Notes under the pieces: model-generated
The model's database searches: none
Told to the model about the DNA's origin: nothing
Seen by the model: the letters and a program-made list of their open reading frames with translations, nothing else
DNA from: Cladosporium sp. IMV 00045
Taxonomy: Eukaryota > Ascomycota > Dothideomycetes > Cladosporiales > Cladosporiaceae
Direction: 5' to 3'
Assembly: GCA_001931905.2 (NCBI GenBank)
Contig: MSJI02000885.1
Span: 68,205-132,204 of the forward strand
Length of the DNA stretch: 64,000 nucleotides
Part shown: positions 52,959 to 64,000 of the stretch, piece after piece
How the letters are laid out: each line of letters begins with the position of its first letter
Numbering within the stretch: position 1 is the first letter of the stretch
Position numbers and translations under genes: made by a program

Positions 52959-53790
52959 GCGCCACGCTACACCACCACAAGCATAAATTCAGATACCAGA
53001 ATCCACATCAAAAAAACGAGGACACGAACGACGAGCGAGCATACCTTTCCAACCTTTCACCCGAACACACGGGGGGACCTGACTATCACCCCGACCACCC
53101 TCTTGAGCTTTCTGCCAATATCAAACCGACGATTATGCCGGAGAGAAAAGAGAGCAATATTACACGCGATCACTACCACCGACATGGAATGAGACTGAAG
53201 GACGCAAGAAACGAGGCGAACACGAGGGCTCCATTCGCTCCACGCAACCCACGTCTCATTTCTCCAAACAAAAACTCTTTCTTGAATACTTTACTACAAC
53301 TGCCAGCTGCTACACCAAAAAGCACGCACGAATGCAGCGAAAAGACTCGCACAACTGGACTACTAAGCGCTTGCATATTGGGAGGGACAACTTTGGCTTC
53401 AACTGTTTTCTTTCTTTTTCTCTACCACTTGCTTTTCTTGAAACTCTCTCTTTCTTCATTCAAAGGGTTTCTTACTACTTAACAACGGTGTTATCAACTG
53501 GACTAGGGTTTTCAAGCGGAAAGAATAGGGAGGTATGGGGAAATTCAGGCGTTTTGATTGTGTCGATTTTTCTTTTTTTGACTTCTTTTCATCACTTTTG
53601 GCATATTCGAGTCTTTCCTGTTGTTGTTTGCTGCTTTTGTTGTCTCTCTCTGCCTCTCTCTCTCTGGCTCTTTTTCTACTACTGAAGCGGAGCGGGTGTA
53701 TTGTTGCTGCTTTTTTTTTTTTTTTATTAAACTCTTGCTTATTACTTGTCGTGGTTGTGGGAATTGAATCTTTGCTTTTGCGTGAAATAT

Positions 53791-53793
<3 letters not shown>

Positions 53794-53842
<49 letters not shown>
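53794..53842 (+). repeat. (TC)n microsatellite, about 24 units
   Basis: Uninterrupted tc dinucleotides over 49 bp, ending at ctatttctct. Confidence 0.95.
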
Positions 53843-53844
<2 letters not shown>

Positions 53845-54066
53845 TTCTCTCGCGCGATCTAGGCTTACGGTCTCGCGATTCTTATCATTGTCGCTTTTCT
53901 CTGATTCATGGTAGTTGGTTGAGGACGGTCCTTGCCTTTTTTTTTCGTCTCGGGCTGCGTTCGGAGAGAAGGTAATCAAGTGAGGCTACATGTATCGTCG
54001 TTGATTCGCTCTCCTTTGCCTTTCGATTTCATCATATATTGGTTTAGCGCGTGCTTTCGTTTACGT

Positions 54067-54068
54067 TG

Positions 54069-54114
<46 letters not shown>
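54067..54114 (+). repeat. (TGCC)12 microsatellite
   Basis: Twelve perfect tgcc units, followed by tgtctg. Confidence 0.95.
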
Positions 54115-54118
<4 letters not shown>

Positions 54119-56030
54119 TGACCGTTTTGGCCTGTCGGTTCAATGCCTGCATATCATCCCGCGCATTTCGATGTGTTCTCTATTTAGACAGGCATCACTG
54201 TCACATGTCCTCGATCGCGTCGGGGACCGCAGGCTGCCTGCCCCTCTTTGCCCCTCATCCCCGTTTCGTTCGGGGTGGACAGTAGAGCTGAATAGCTTGT
54301 GATTTCTGGTTTGATCGACGACGCACGACACGGCAGGGTGGATGGACAGGGAGGATGTTGAGTGCGTGCATTGATTGATTGAAGTGCGTGCATACGTGCC
54401 GTGCGCTGTACGATCTGGCAAGTCTGGCTCTGGCTTGGGAGTGAGATCAGGCCATCCACGCTTCCCATGCCCATGCTCATGCCGTCCCTGATTGCCCTGG
54501 GGGCCAGTCGGCGGGCCAGACAGCGGGAATGCTGCGTTGCTGCAACGCCCTTTGCCAGGCATGTGAAGTAACCAGGTAACTGAAGCTTCAAACATCGTAA
54601 GCAAAACACGAAACAAACCACCCGTCGTCTCATCAGCTGGCTTGATTCCAATGGACTCAATGCCTCAACAATGGCTCAGTGGACTCCATAGTAAGCAACA
54701 CGGCACGCCCTTCGCCCAGTAGGAAGTTAAGCCCGCCTTCCGGGCCCAGGCACAAGGCACAGGCACAAGGGACACGAACGGTACGTCTGACTGTGTTGTG
54801 CTGTTACTGTACTTCGAGACTTCTTGCAGTGGAGCTTGGTGAGATGTGAGGTAAACCGGACGCAGCCGGCTTATGGTTTGACGGGTGACGGGTTGGTTGA
54901 CGGGGACTCGGCTCTTGGAGAGCTCGAGCGTTGGGTGGGGGACTTGGGGACTTTGGTACCTCCAACTGTTCTGGAGATGTTACTTTAGTTGAGAGATGGA
55001 TTGGGTTCAAAATGGGACTGAGATCCCCGCGCCACTGAACTGGGGCGAAGCTCCGGAGGTGAGAGCGTGGCTTGCGTTGCGGAGGCTGGATGTCTCTGTA
55101 CATCTACATGTATGTACATGTACATGTGCCGTGAAAGCAGGCAGGCGGTAGCTTGCTAGCTGGCAAACAAGCTTACGTCTTCTTCTTCTCGACAGGCAGG
55201 TTTCTCTGGGTTGCATGTGGGCATTTGCTGCTTTTGGCTTTGGAGCTGTGTTTTCGGTGGACGTTTCATGTTCAGCAGGGTTGTGGGTAAGGTCAGGTTA
55301 TGTATGCGTTGTTGCCACGAAGCTGTTGCTGCTGCTGCGAATTGCCTTTGCGTCGGTATAGTGCCACTGCGTCTCTCGAGCAGAGGTGATTGTGCTTGCG
55401 TGCGGCCTATGGCCTGCTGTATTTTTCACGTGTGACGGGTGGTTCCGTTGCGATGTCGTCGATGCTTGATCGTACATGCTTGATTGTTGGTTTGAGGGTT
55501 TGAGACAATCTTGGAAGTGAGACAAGAGAGGGGTTGTCTTCATGTGGTATTTCCCCATGTTGACTAGAAAGGATTCATGGGGTTCCAAAATGGGAATCTG
55601 GTGATGTCCTTAGATTTATCGATTTCTTCGATGGTTTGTTGTCTTAGATTGTCTCTAATCCATGGTTAGGAATATTCCGGATATGCTCGGAAGTTCGAGG
55701 CTTGGTCGTGTGGCGTTCATTCGTGAGGGGTTCGCCAGCGAGAGAAGTTCGCTCGGTTTCCTGAGAGCTGTGCCGCTTCTACTTCTTGGTATGGTCTTGG
55801 ATGGCGTCAGAGATCTGGATGTGAGATCGCAAGGCGATTTCACTTATTCTATGAAGACTTCTTTTGTAGACAAAACACAAGTAAGTTTGTGAGATTGATC
55901 ATCTTCCTAAAATAATTTGAGACGACACCGCTACTTCAACTACCCGAATCGAAGTCACCACATTATCACTCACACATTACCAGAGCCTCGCCACATCTCT
56001 TACCAACATACCCACACTCTTGCACGGATC

Positions 56031-56378
56031 ATGGCCGCACTACTCATCCTCGCTGGCGCCATGATTCACGATCGTTACAAAGAACGAAAGGACTCGAAAC
56101 GCAGAAAAGCCATGGAAGATGAGAGGAAGCACGCCCAACTCCAGGCAGCGGTGGAACGCAGAGCTAAGAGAGCTGGTGTTGAGAGAAATTACGAGAGTGA
56201 AGATGAGCAAGATGATGAGCCTTTGCCTAGGTATGAGGATGTCATTCGGAATGATGGCGTATTGGACGCTGGTATAGGTGATTATCGACATTCTGGTGGC
56301 GAGGGCTCACATGGACAATCGGCTGAATTGAGACGACATTCAGGCATAGATCGGACGGCGGATACGATGAGAGTGTAG
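56031..56378 (+). CDS. Small protein, 115 aa, unknown function
   Basis: Starts MAALLILAGAMIHDRYKERK: a short hydrophobic N-terminus followed at once by basic residues, then a charged helix (KRRKAMEDERKHAQLQAAVERRAKRAG), an acidic patch and PLPRYEDVI. This is a common layout of small Dothideomycete proteins with an N-terminal membrane anchor. The open frame extends upstream but the ATG at 56031 gives the compact form. No domain known; coding status is moderately supported by composition only. Confidence 0.5.
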   Translation: MAALLILAGAMIHDRYKERKDSKRRKAMEDERKHAQLQAAVERRAKRAGVERNYESEDEQDDEPLPRYEDVIRNDGVLDAGIGDYRHSGGEGSHGQSAELRRHSGIDRTADTMRV

Positions 56379-56506
56379 TCTTGACTGGAGGCACGGGCAC
56401 GTTATTCGACTATGACACTACCGGTTTTGGACAGACATGCATCAACTGTCCGGGAATCCTTCATTGTCCCAAGACACTTCCGACTTTGTTTCTTTAAGCA
56501 TGTCTG

Positions 56507-57298
56507 TCAACAGAAGTCCGGTCGAAACCACCTATATGAAGAGCGTACGCTCTCCTCCAGCTTACTCCGCTCCACCTTACAACAATCCCCACAAGAGACC
56601 AAACCCACCCAGATTCCTGACGAACATCTTTTCGCATCCCTGCCACAGTATGCACAGTACCTCAACGCGCGATGCACGTACTCCATCCTCGCGCACAATG
56701 TGTATGTGTGGAGCCTCTCCCAGTCTACCCAGGAATCCCAGGCCACTAAGGAATCGCCGCAAGTATACTCTTCCGCCACAATCTGCTTCCACACGAGCAG
56801 AAAGTGGCTGCAGAATGCTTCGACCTGATCGCGCCAAAATCGCGACACCAGCGCTAGGTGGTTGAGGTTGTGGCCTCCAAATCTTACTTGGAAATCGATG
56901 TCAGGCCCAGATTCGACTCTGCAGTCCGGGAGGAGCAGATATGACAGGATCTCGACGCGTGTGTCGTGCGGCAGAGCGCTCAGGCGATCGATTTGCTTGG
57001 GAGATGCCGATGGCGACGGTGGTGGCAGGATGGCGTTTGCGAAGGGGAGGTCGCATGTACGTGGCTCTTTCTGTGCGGCGGCGTACGCTTCACGCTGCGA
57101 CTTCACCTCCGCTTCCGACCATTGCCTGCAGTCCCTCCAACGGCGAGAGTAGACCACGCTGGAGACTTTCTGGTAGCGCAACCAGCAGGCGTCCATTAGC
57201 CATTCTTTGTCGTGCTCGTAGAGCCAGTGAACCAGCTGAGCGGCGTCTTCTTGCCACTCGGGCATGTTGGCTGAAATTTCGAAAGGGTCGTCACTCAT
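56507..57298 (-). CDS. F-box-like protein with a Cys-rich C-terminus, 263 aa
   Basis: Single exon from the ATG at 57298 (MSDDPFEISANMPEWQED). A charged N-terminal helix region is followed by IDRLSALPHDTRVEILSYLLLPD (about 122-144), an F-box-like motif, then LNHLALVSRFWRDQVEAF. The last 60 residues contain CAYCGRDAKRC and SCGDCC, which could bind zinc. An upstream in-frame extension to 57502 is possible but has no similarity. Belongs to the large class of orphan fungal F-box-like proteins; the target is unknown. Confidence 0.7.
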   Translation of the reverse strand: MSDDPFEISANMPEWQEDAAQLVHWLYEHDKEWLMDACWLRYQKVSSVVYSRRWRDCRQWSEAEVKSQREAYAAAQKEPRTCDLPFANAILPPPSPSASPKQIDRLSALPHDTRVEILSYLLLPDCRVESGPDIDFQVRFGGHNLNHLALVSRFWRDQVEAFCSHFLLVWKQIVAEEYTCGDSLVAWDSWVDWERLHTYTLCARMEYVHRALRYCAYCGRDAKRCSSGIWVGLVSCGDCCKVERSKLEESVRSSYRWFRPDFC

Positions 57299-58113
57299 TT
57301 TTGAATGATGGCTGTTTTTAATGGTGTTGGGGATTGATGAGAAAATTCTCGTCCTCATTTGACTGCTGGTTTTGGCACTGATTATATACACGCGCTCATG
57401 AGACTTTTCGCGCAAGGAATGCACTGTTCGGCACTCTCGCTCACCGGTCGGCTGTGTTACGATCTTTCTTTTCATATTACAATTTCGTGGCACGCATGAC
57501 ATCGGCCGTATGCATCAAGGTAAACAGTCTCGCAAGGCAGTCGCTATTGCGATTTGTCCCTTGCAAGACGATATTACAAGGTGTGAAATGCCACGATGGC
57601 ACATACGGGCCAGCATCTTGCGATATACATGTACGTACTTCACTGAGATCATCACCAGTACATTCCAAAAGGTATCATCCACTTGTCGACTCCTGAACAC
57701 GTTGGTTCAAGCATTCTGAGTGAATACTAAAGATATAGCTTGTAAACTGGCTTTTGGATATGATTGGTTTTCCTAGCCACGCTGAGAGCTTTGCCCTTTC
57801 TTCACTTACCGATCTGGAGGCGAGTATCTCATGTCCGTCGCGACAGTTTACCATGACTACACTCCAACACCTTAGTGGATCCTATGAATGATGTTATAAT
57901 CTGCCGTGCAGCGCTATTCAACACTACTGGACCCTCACTTGCGCAGCGATTTGCCCCACCAAAAACGCCTCGACAAAGTCGGCGGGGTAGACAGTCAAGT
58001 CCAACTCCCCAATCTCTCTAAAAACTTTGGCTCCAGCATCCTTTCTCGACCCTCCGTTGAACACTCGCAACAGCACCAACACCTCCTCATACACATCCTC
58101 ACCCACCTATACA
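57299..58113. promoter_or_regulatory. Divergent intergenic region upstream of adenosine kinase
   Basis: 0.8 kb between the minus-strand F-box-like gene and the plus-strand kinase; should contain both promoters. No specific motif claimed. Confidence 0.5.
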
Positions 58114-59482
58114 ATGGCTTCCGACGGTTACGAGCTTCTCTGTCTGGAGAACCCTCTCCTGGACATCCTTGGTACGAGACTTCACTGCCTGTCTTAGAAG
58201 AGCAATCACTGACGTACATTTCCAACAGGTTTCGCGTATGCTATTTACCTCACCCAATTCAAGACGAGACGAACTTCGACTGACAGACCTCAGCGATGAG
58301 GCCATGCTGAACCAGTACGGCCTCAAGGCCAACGATGCCATTCTGGCCGAGGAGAAGCACATGGGCATCTACGAGGACCGTGAGTGAACACCGGCCACCT
58401 TGTGGTAGGACTAGGGATAACAAGGGAATAGTCATCCAGAACCGCAAGGCCATCCTCACTGCCGGTGGTGCCGCCCAGAACACTGCCAGAGGCGCTCAGG
58501 TACGCGAAGATCCATCCCCATCATCACAGGTCTCGTGTTGACCCCACCGTCAGTACATCCTCCCTCCCAAGTCCGTCATCTACTTCGGCTGTGTCGGTAA
58601 GGACAAGTACGCCGACATCCTTGCCGATGCCGCCAAGGAGGCTGGCCTCGAGGTCCGCTACCGCGTCGACGAGACCGCACCCACCGGTCGTTGCGGTGTT
58701 GTTGTCACTGGCCACAACCGCAGCCTGTGCACTGACCTCGCTGCTGCCAACTGCTACAAGCTTGACCACCTTCAGGCCCACTGGGACATTGTCCAGAAGA
58801 GCAAGGCTTATTTCGTCGGTGGCTACCACCTGACTGTCTGCGTGCCCGCCATCATGGCTCTGGCCGAGGAGGCCGCCAAGGAGAACAAGGTATGGAATGA
58901 AAGTCGTTGAAGCTGAGAGACTTCGCTAAATCAATAACAGCCCTTCGCTCTCTCCCTCAACGCTCCCTTCATTCCCCAGTTCTTCAAGGAGCAGCTCGAC
59001 CAGACCGCCCCTTACTGGGACTACGTCGTCGGCAACGAGACCGAGGCTGCTTCCTACGCCGAGTCTCACGACCTCAAGACCACCGACATCCCCACCATCG
59101 CCAAGCACCTGGCCAACCTTCCCAAGAAGAACACCCAGCGCAAGCGTATCGCCATCATCACCCAGGGCACCGAGCCCACCGTCATCGCCATCCAGGGTGA
59201 GGACGACGTCAAGTCCTTCCCCGTTCACGAGATCAACAAGGACGAGATTGTCGACACCACCGGTGCCGGTGACGCTTTCGCTGCCGGTTTCTTCGCCGGT
59301 GTCGCCAAGGGCGAGGCTCTCGAGCGCTCCGTCGACATGGGCCAGTGGCTCGCTGCTCTCTCCATCCGCGAGGAGGGTCCCAGGTGAGTTGCTTGTCAGA
59401 ACTATACGTTTACCCAGAAAATACTAACAAGGTTAATTTCAGGTACCCCTCCCCCAAGAAGACCTACACCCCGTCTTCTTAG
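58114..59482 (+). CDS. ADO1: Adenosine kinase (PfkB family)
   Basis: Seven exons: 58114-58171, 58229-58235, 58294-58379, 58432-58499, 58554-58889, 58941-59383, 59443-59482; 1038 nt, 345 aa, the normal family length. It phosphorylates adenosine to AMP, salvaging purines and removing the adenosine formed when S-adenosylhomocysteine is hydrolysed. Motifs: LENPLLDI near the start, YGLKANDAILAEEKHMGIYE, AGGAAQNTARGAQ, the PfkB signature DTTGAGDAFAAGFFAG with the catalytic Asp, and MGQWLAALSIREEGP near the end. Exon 2 is only 7 nt (GTTTCGC) and completes LGFADEA; removing it shifts the frame to an early stop, and retaining either flanking intron also gives a stop. All introns are 51-59 nt with GT-AG ends and CTGAC or CTAAC branch sites. 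Third positions are strongly C-biased, as in highly expressed genes. Confidence 0.92.
58229..58235 (+). other. ADO1: 7-nt microexon of adenosine kinase
   Basis: Bounded by ttccaacag before and gtatgc after. It supplies seven bases that restore the family reading LDILGFADEAML; no two-exon join across 58172-58293 keeps the frame. Confidence 0.75.
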
Positions 59483-61290
59483 ATCACGCAAAAGAAGTGA
59501 AATCAGCCTAGCGCGCAAAGTCCGGAGACTGAAATGATGAGATTCTTCCATCACCTCCGGCGTTTCAACAACTCCAATTACGACCCGAAATGGAAATTTG
59601 GAAATCTGGAAAGACACCCCCAAAAGATACCCAAAAATGCATCCTCCACGATGCAGCTGCATGAAAGTTAGGAAAATAGCAAACTACACCACAAAAAACT
59701 CGCATAGGATCTAGCGAAATTCGACTTTTGATTTTTCGAAGTCCAAATTTTTTTTGTCTTTGTTTCCCCCTTCTGTTTCCCCTTACTCTCATACCTCGAC
59801 TTCGTCGTCCTTGTTTCACAGCAGAACGTCAGCGAACACCGAAGCCCTATACAGGCGGTTGAACGTCACACAGCAGTACAAATGATGGCTTCGGAGCTTT
59901 CTTACTGTCAGCGCCATGCGTAACCTGGGCGCATCAGCCACCGCTGCGCAGGATGAGGGGCGTGAGTTACACTGCTCGGAAGTACCAACGTAAGGGAAGT
60001 GTGCGAATCGAAGGGTTGAAAAGTCGGTGTCGGAAGGTGAATGTATGTATTTTGAAAGGAATTGTCTGCTCGCGGGGAATTGCAATCTCCCTACCTGCTA
60101 ATTGCTTGCTCTCGTCGGAATTTAGGTCTGTCGTCCGAATTTTGCTGGCATCCAGAATGAAGCCACCGCGCTGTGATATTCGATAGATGCCAAAGGGAGT
60201 GTGATACAGATGTCTTCAAGATCTTCGTGTGCTGTAGGCCTGCATACATGCATAGCTCTGCAAGTGGATGTTGGAATGACATCTTTTCGAGTCCAAACTC
60301 GCATACAAAGACAAGACAAGGTTCAAGAGGAAATCGAAACAATGTGACGAAGAATTCAGGATCGATGATAAAAACACATTATACCACCATCGCTTTCCTC
60401 TCCAGTAGTCTCAATGTCAGCGTAGCATACATGTAGACAGAAGTGAAAGCAAAGAAAGAAAAGTAGGTAGCCAAGATTTCGAGACAGGAGAGAGAAAGAG
60501 AGATCAAACAAAATTAATAAACCTGACAAAAACCTCGCCCCAATGTGGTATCAGATGCTTTGCGCTCGCCCCATTCCTCCATTTTTTTTTCCCTCGACCT
60601 TCCGACCAGATTAAAAAGTCAAGACACCCCTCCGCCCCGCCCAATTTTGCCTCTCCTCTGGATATATTTGAGATGAGAGAACCCGATGACCAGATTGAGA
60701 AAAAAAAGACATTATGCATGCAAAGATTGAAGGAAAAGAAAGAGACAGAAGAGCAAGAAAAGCAAAACGAGATGATCTCCTCTCCATCGCCAAGCATATA
60801 GCAAAAGATAAGAAGAAGACCAAACCGATATCCAATGTGTGCGTGCGTTGAGTCCGGAGCGCCGACGCTTGCGTACGAAAGTGAAGAAAGCCTCGCGAAG
60901 CCGCAAAGATGCCACCAAAGAGAGCAACCACCATCGACCGGCCGACCTCGAAAGAGTTTACCTTTCGCGATACTTGAAATATCCTTGCGCCGGACGTTTT
61001 TTCTTTTACCTCCTTGTTTCGCGAAAGTGTATTGAAGAATGCTGACAAGAAAGGGGTGTCGAAGAGGATTAAAGGGAGATCCCGCCCTGGCGACAGAAAT
61101 CCAGACGAACTCGACCGCGGACTGCGTACAGAATCGTTACGTCCGGCCTTGGAGAATCGCTCCGCCAGTCAGACGCGCGGGCCTAAGCCCAACCCGCAAG
61201 GGCGCGAACGAGGCTGAGACAATTCTCCGATGTGTGCCACCGGTGGCTTTTTTGGCGACTTCAATGTGAGACGTGAACATGCCAGACCGC
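59483..61290. other. Convergent 3' interval between adenosine kinase and the Q-rich gene
   Basis: 1.8 kb without a supported gene. Several open frames on both strands are low-complexity and lack start context or similarity. T and A runs are frequent. Confidence 0.55.
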
Positions 61291-62656
61291 TCATCTTTGT
61301 CTCGCCGCTGCTGCAGAGGAGCTTTGAGGTCGCGAAGTCGATCCGCTTCGTCGGTCGCTGGGGGAGTCGAGGAGTGATAGGCAGCGGAGGAGGACTGGGA
61401 TTGATCGTTAGTTGGGAACTCTTTTTTGCTGTCAAGGGAGTGGGGTTTTTTTTTTTTTTTTTGGATCGGTCGATCGGATCAAACTTACGGTCCATGATCT
61501 CCTCTTCCGCGACTCCCATTTGGTAGTCGACGAGTCCATGCTTTTCAATGTGATCGCACAGTCGAACGAGTTCCCTCCCGAGCTGTTCGAGGGCTGTGGT
61601 GTTGATGATGGACTGCGATTCGTGCAGCGCCTGCCCGCTCTGGATCATGTCTTGCGTCAGGTCGTGTTGGCGCTGCAAGGTCGCGAGCCAAGCGCGGTTG
61701 AATTCGTCCCAGAGTCGGATGCGGTCGTCATGCAATGCTTCGTCGTCTCGTGTTAGCCCTGAATTTGATTGTTAGCTATCGTTCACCAGAGACTGGTTCT
61801 TTCTCAAAGATTGCTACCTACCAAGTCCCTCGGCGCTGCCAAGTAGATATTGCGAAATTTGCAGTAATTGTTCAGGCATGTTTCTCAAGTCACCCTCCCG
61901 AGCTCGCGTGAAAATTGTCCGGATCGATGTCTGGTAACGACTAAACGCCTGATCGATCGATTCCGTAGATTGCTGCGGCTGCGCTGGAGCGGGATATTGA
62001 TGTTGCTGACTGTACGCCGGGTACGCGGCTGACTGCGTTGGATCGAGCATTGCATATGATTGCTGTGTTGGAGGACCAGGTTGTGCGTATGCGCTCTGCT
62101 GCGAATATTGCGAAGGGATTTGAGGCGCCGCGAGTTCCGTGGACGGTGCGCTAGTGGGAACGCTCTGTCCTGCAAGGTAGTATTGTGCCGTCTGTGACTC
62201 CCCAAATTGCGAGGACAGTGTCTCAGGCGCAGCACCAGCTCGTTGTTGTCGATAGGTTGGTACTTGCTCATAGGCTGTTTGCGTAGGTTGTTGACTTTGC
62301 TGTTGCATACCATACATGACACCGGTCCCATACTGTTGGTATTGTTGCGACTGCTGTCGCGGCTCTTGCGGTTGGTATTCCTGTCCGTACTGCTGAAGCT
62401 GGCTCGCTGGTACGTTTGTGCCTGTTGCATACTGAACTCCTTGCGAAAAGTTGTACAATTGCTGCGCATCGTGACTTGCTCGACTCGCTGCTTGCGCCGC
62501 CGCCGGCGATTGCTGCATATAATTGGATTGCCTGAAGCGTTCGACGGAGCCTGGTGTTCCATAAGGCCCAGCAGTCTGAGGTGGGTTTTGCTGTGGTTGC
62601 TGCGCGGGATATGAAGTAGGCGCATACTGTCGTCGTGTTGGGTCATAATGTTCCAT
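61291..62656 (-). CDS. Gln/Tyr-rich conserved fungal protein, unknown function
   Basis: Three exons on the minus strand: 62656-61822, 61758-61489, 61394-61291; 1209 nt, 402 aa. Residues 1-225 are a low-complexity Gln/Tyr/Ala/Pro region (prion-like). The C-terminal 165 residues are folded-looking: IDQAFSRYQTSIRTIFTRAREG, LLQISQYLLGSAEGLGLTRDDEALHDDRIRLWDEFNRAWL, LVRLCDHIEKHGLVDYQMGVAEEEIMD and LLLRCLSLLD, a helical block conserved in Pezizomycotina with no named function that I can recall. Joins: GTAGGT donor/ATTCAG acceptor, and GTAAGT donor/TCCCAG acceptor; the second intron contains a 17-nt homopolymer (61446-61462, T on the plus strand). An upstream in-frame extension to 62803 exists, but the ATG at 62656 (MEHYDPTRRQYAP) is preferred. 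Confidence 0.75.
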
Positions 62657-64000
62657 CACAGGATGGAGTGTTCTCCAGCGATCTGGCAGATCTTTGTCGT
62701 TACTCTTGAGCTGCGAGGCCGGTGAAACGGGCGGGGTATCATAGAATAAAGCCACGATTGCAATTGTTTCGACGAATCGCTTGGTGGGAGTGTTGTTGCG
62801 CAAGAAGCTTGGGTAGTTGTGAAATGACGTTGATCGTGAAGAGATTGATTATGGTACAGAACGGTCGAGTCCTTGTTGGAAAAAATTGAATCGGCCAGGA
62901 AGGCTCGCCAATCGGCGGTGGGGTGAAGGAGGGTTTTGTTTAGGCAGATTGCAAACCCGCACAGACAAGACAGACGGACCGGCCAGATGACTTCACAAGG
63001 CTGAGAATCTCCAGGATGATGCTGTTACGCAAAGCGTATCGTGTAGAAGCCGAATGGAAAGGTGGTAGAAGCGCTGGCGCCGAAGAAATGAAGCAAGGTC
63101 CCGCCCAATGACAAAAAGGATTGAAGATTGCTGATGGCCGACAAAAGAACGACTCGAGGTCAGTCTGGAACGAATGGCGGAACGAAGAGATGTCGTGCGT
63201 GCGCGGATGAAGCGAGATTGGTTTCGACCAGTGTAAGGCAGGAGATGAAGAGGGTAGAGTCGCAACAATGCTTTCAAAGAGGCACGGCGTCACAGCGCGT
63301 GTTTCTTGGTCAGCTCCGTCAGTCACGGCCGGAGCGCGGGGCAAGACGTGGTCGCGCGGACGTGCAATGGCTCAAACTCAGAGCAGGGAATGGGCGCCGG
63401 GAGTCGAGCGCGCGGTGGATTGCCACGCGAGCGGAGGACTGGAGCGGTAAAAGCTCTGGCAGGTGAGGGTGATGACGGAGGATGGTGGTGGAGGTGGTGG
63501 TGAGGGAGTCAGTGACACAATTTGGCCCGCAACGGCTGCAGGGGCACGAGGTGTCGCAAGAAGGCCGTTAGCTGGTGTAGGGCTGGGCCGACGTTTGAGG
63601 ATTGGGAGGCGTCGACCGGCTACCCGGTACTGAGGTGAGATGCGTCGGGGGGATTGATATGGGAGGAGGGGAATGAAGAAAAAGGCTTGTGGCTTGGGAA
63701 GAGACTCGGACGAGGAGGGCCGGGATGAGCGGACTGGCATGATCGCCGTCTGGCTCGTTGGTGAGGTTGTCGGAGCCCAAGACTGGCGTTGACCGCGCGC
63801 AGCAATGCGGAAGGGCGATTGCGCGGCGTGATTGGCCGATGGAAAATGACTTGAAGAGGAGCCAAAAGGTGTAGTTTTGCGGGCGCCGGCTAGTGTACCA
63901 GGTAGAGCTCCGGGGCGGACGTGAAGAAGACTTACGGTTGGAAGATGAGACGAGCGGCGAGGGAAGGTTGCGGGCAGACGCCTGCGAGCACCAATGGCCC
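62657..64000. other. Upstream region of the Q-rich gene to window end
   Basis: 1.3 kb with no firmly supported gene. Near the end, on the minus strand, ccaacc|gtaagtctt (donor about 63936) could be the first splice donor of a gene that starts beyond the window edge, but no family similarity is visible. Confidence 0.4.

Larger units (their letters stand above)
52959..56030. other. 3-kb interval downstream of the BNI4-like gene
   Basis: No supported gene. T-rich downstream sequence with long pyrimidine tracts to about 54000, two microsatellites, and a tacatgtatgtacatgtaca alternating tract at about 55105. Open frames in it are low-complexity (Leu/Ser or Pro/Ala runs from the repeats). Confidence 0.6.

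Noticed and set aside
53535..53979. Open frames across the TC microsatellite
   Set aside because: They encode Ser-Leu or Arg-Glu runs dictated by the dinucleotide repeat.
54690..54740. Possible small RNA gene in the GC-rich stretch near 54.7 kb
   Set aside because: No tRNA T-loop (GGTTCGA) or 5S-like boxes could be matched.

Overview
This is a filamentous-fungal (Pezizomycotina) nuclear scaffold. Genes are dense on both strands. Most lack introns or carry a few introns of about 52-67 nt with GTAAGT/GTACGT donors and CTAAC/CTGAC branch sites. Gene content (CSE1, CDC123, formin, HUS1, adenosine kinase, F-box/LRR proteins, Q-rich and disordered lineage proteins) suits a Dothideomycete. The presence of two diverged copies of one 13-kb block points to a diploid or hybrid black yeast such as Hortaea werneckii; the species name is inference.

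Layout. 0-13 kb: CSE1 (exportin of importin-alpha), CDC123 (eIF2 assembly), a ferric reductase/NADPH oxidase-like flavocytochrome, a cytochrome P450 and the rRNA m5C methyltransferase RCM1/NSUN5, all on +. 13-24.6 kb: two uncharacterised proteins, a 1789-aa formin (SepA/Bni1 type) and HUS1, all on -. 25-29 kb: a 681-aa F-box/LRR-like protein and a 334-aa F-box-like protein on +. 29-36.3 kb: a very long non-coding interval leading to a disordered protein whose C-terminus resembles Bni4-type PP1-docking proteins.

The main structural result is that the scaffold is three contigs joined by two 20-N gaps (37209-37228 and 51340-51359), and the middle contig is a second version of sequence already present. 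Contig 2 (37229-51339) starts inside HUS1, repeats HUS1 5' part - F-box/LRR - 334-aa gene - long intergenic - BNI4-like gene, and stops inside the last. Contig 3 (51360 on) begins with 228 bp identical to the end of contig 1, whereas contig 2 differs from both there. Joining contig 1 to contig 3 restores one uninterrupted BNI4-like reading frame. The apparent tandem duplication is therefore most simply an unresolved allelic/homeologous bubble, not a real duplication. The two versions differ at about 3-4% of residues in the F-box/LRR protein and by many indels outside genes.

52.9-64 kb: 3' region of the BNI4-like gene with two microsatellites, a 115-aa small protein, an F-box-like protein on -, a seven-exon adenosine kinase with a 7-nt microexon, and a Q-rich conserved protein on -. 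No rRNA, tRNA, transposon, CRISPR or recognisable secondary-metabolite cluster was seen. The genes are largely independent housekeeping functions: nuclear transport, translation, polarity and cell wall (formin, Bni4-like), checkpoint, and purine/methyl-cycle metabolism.
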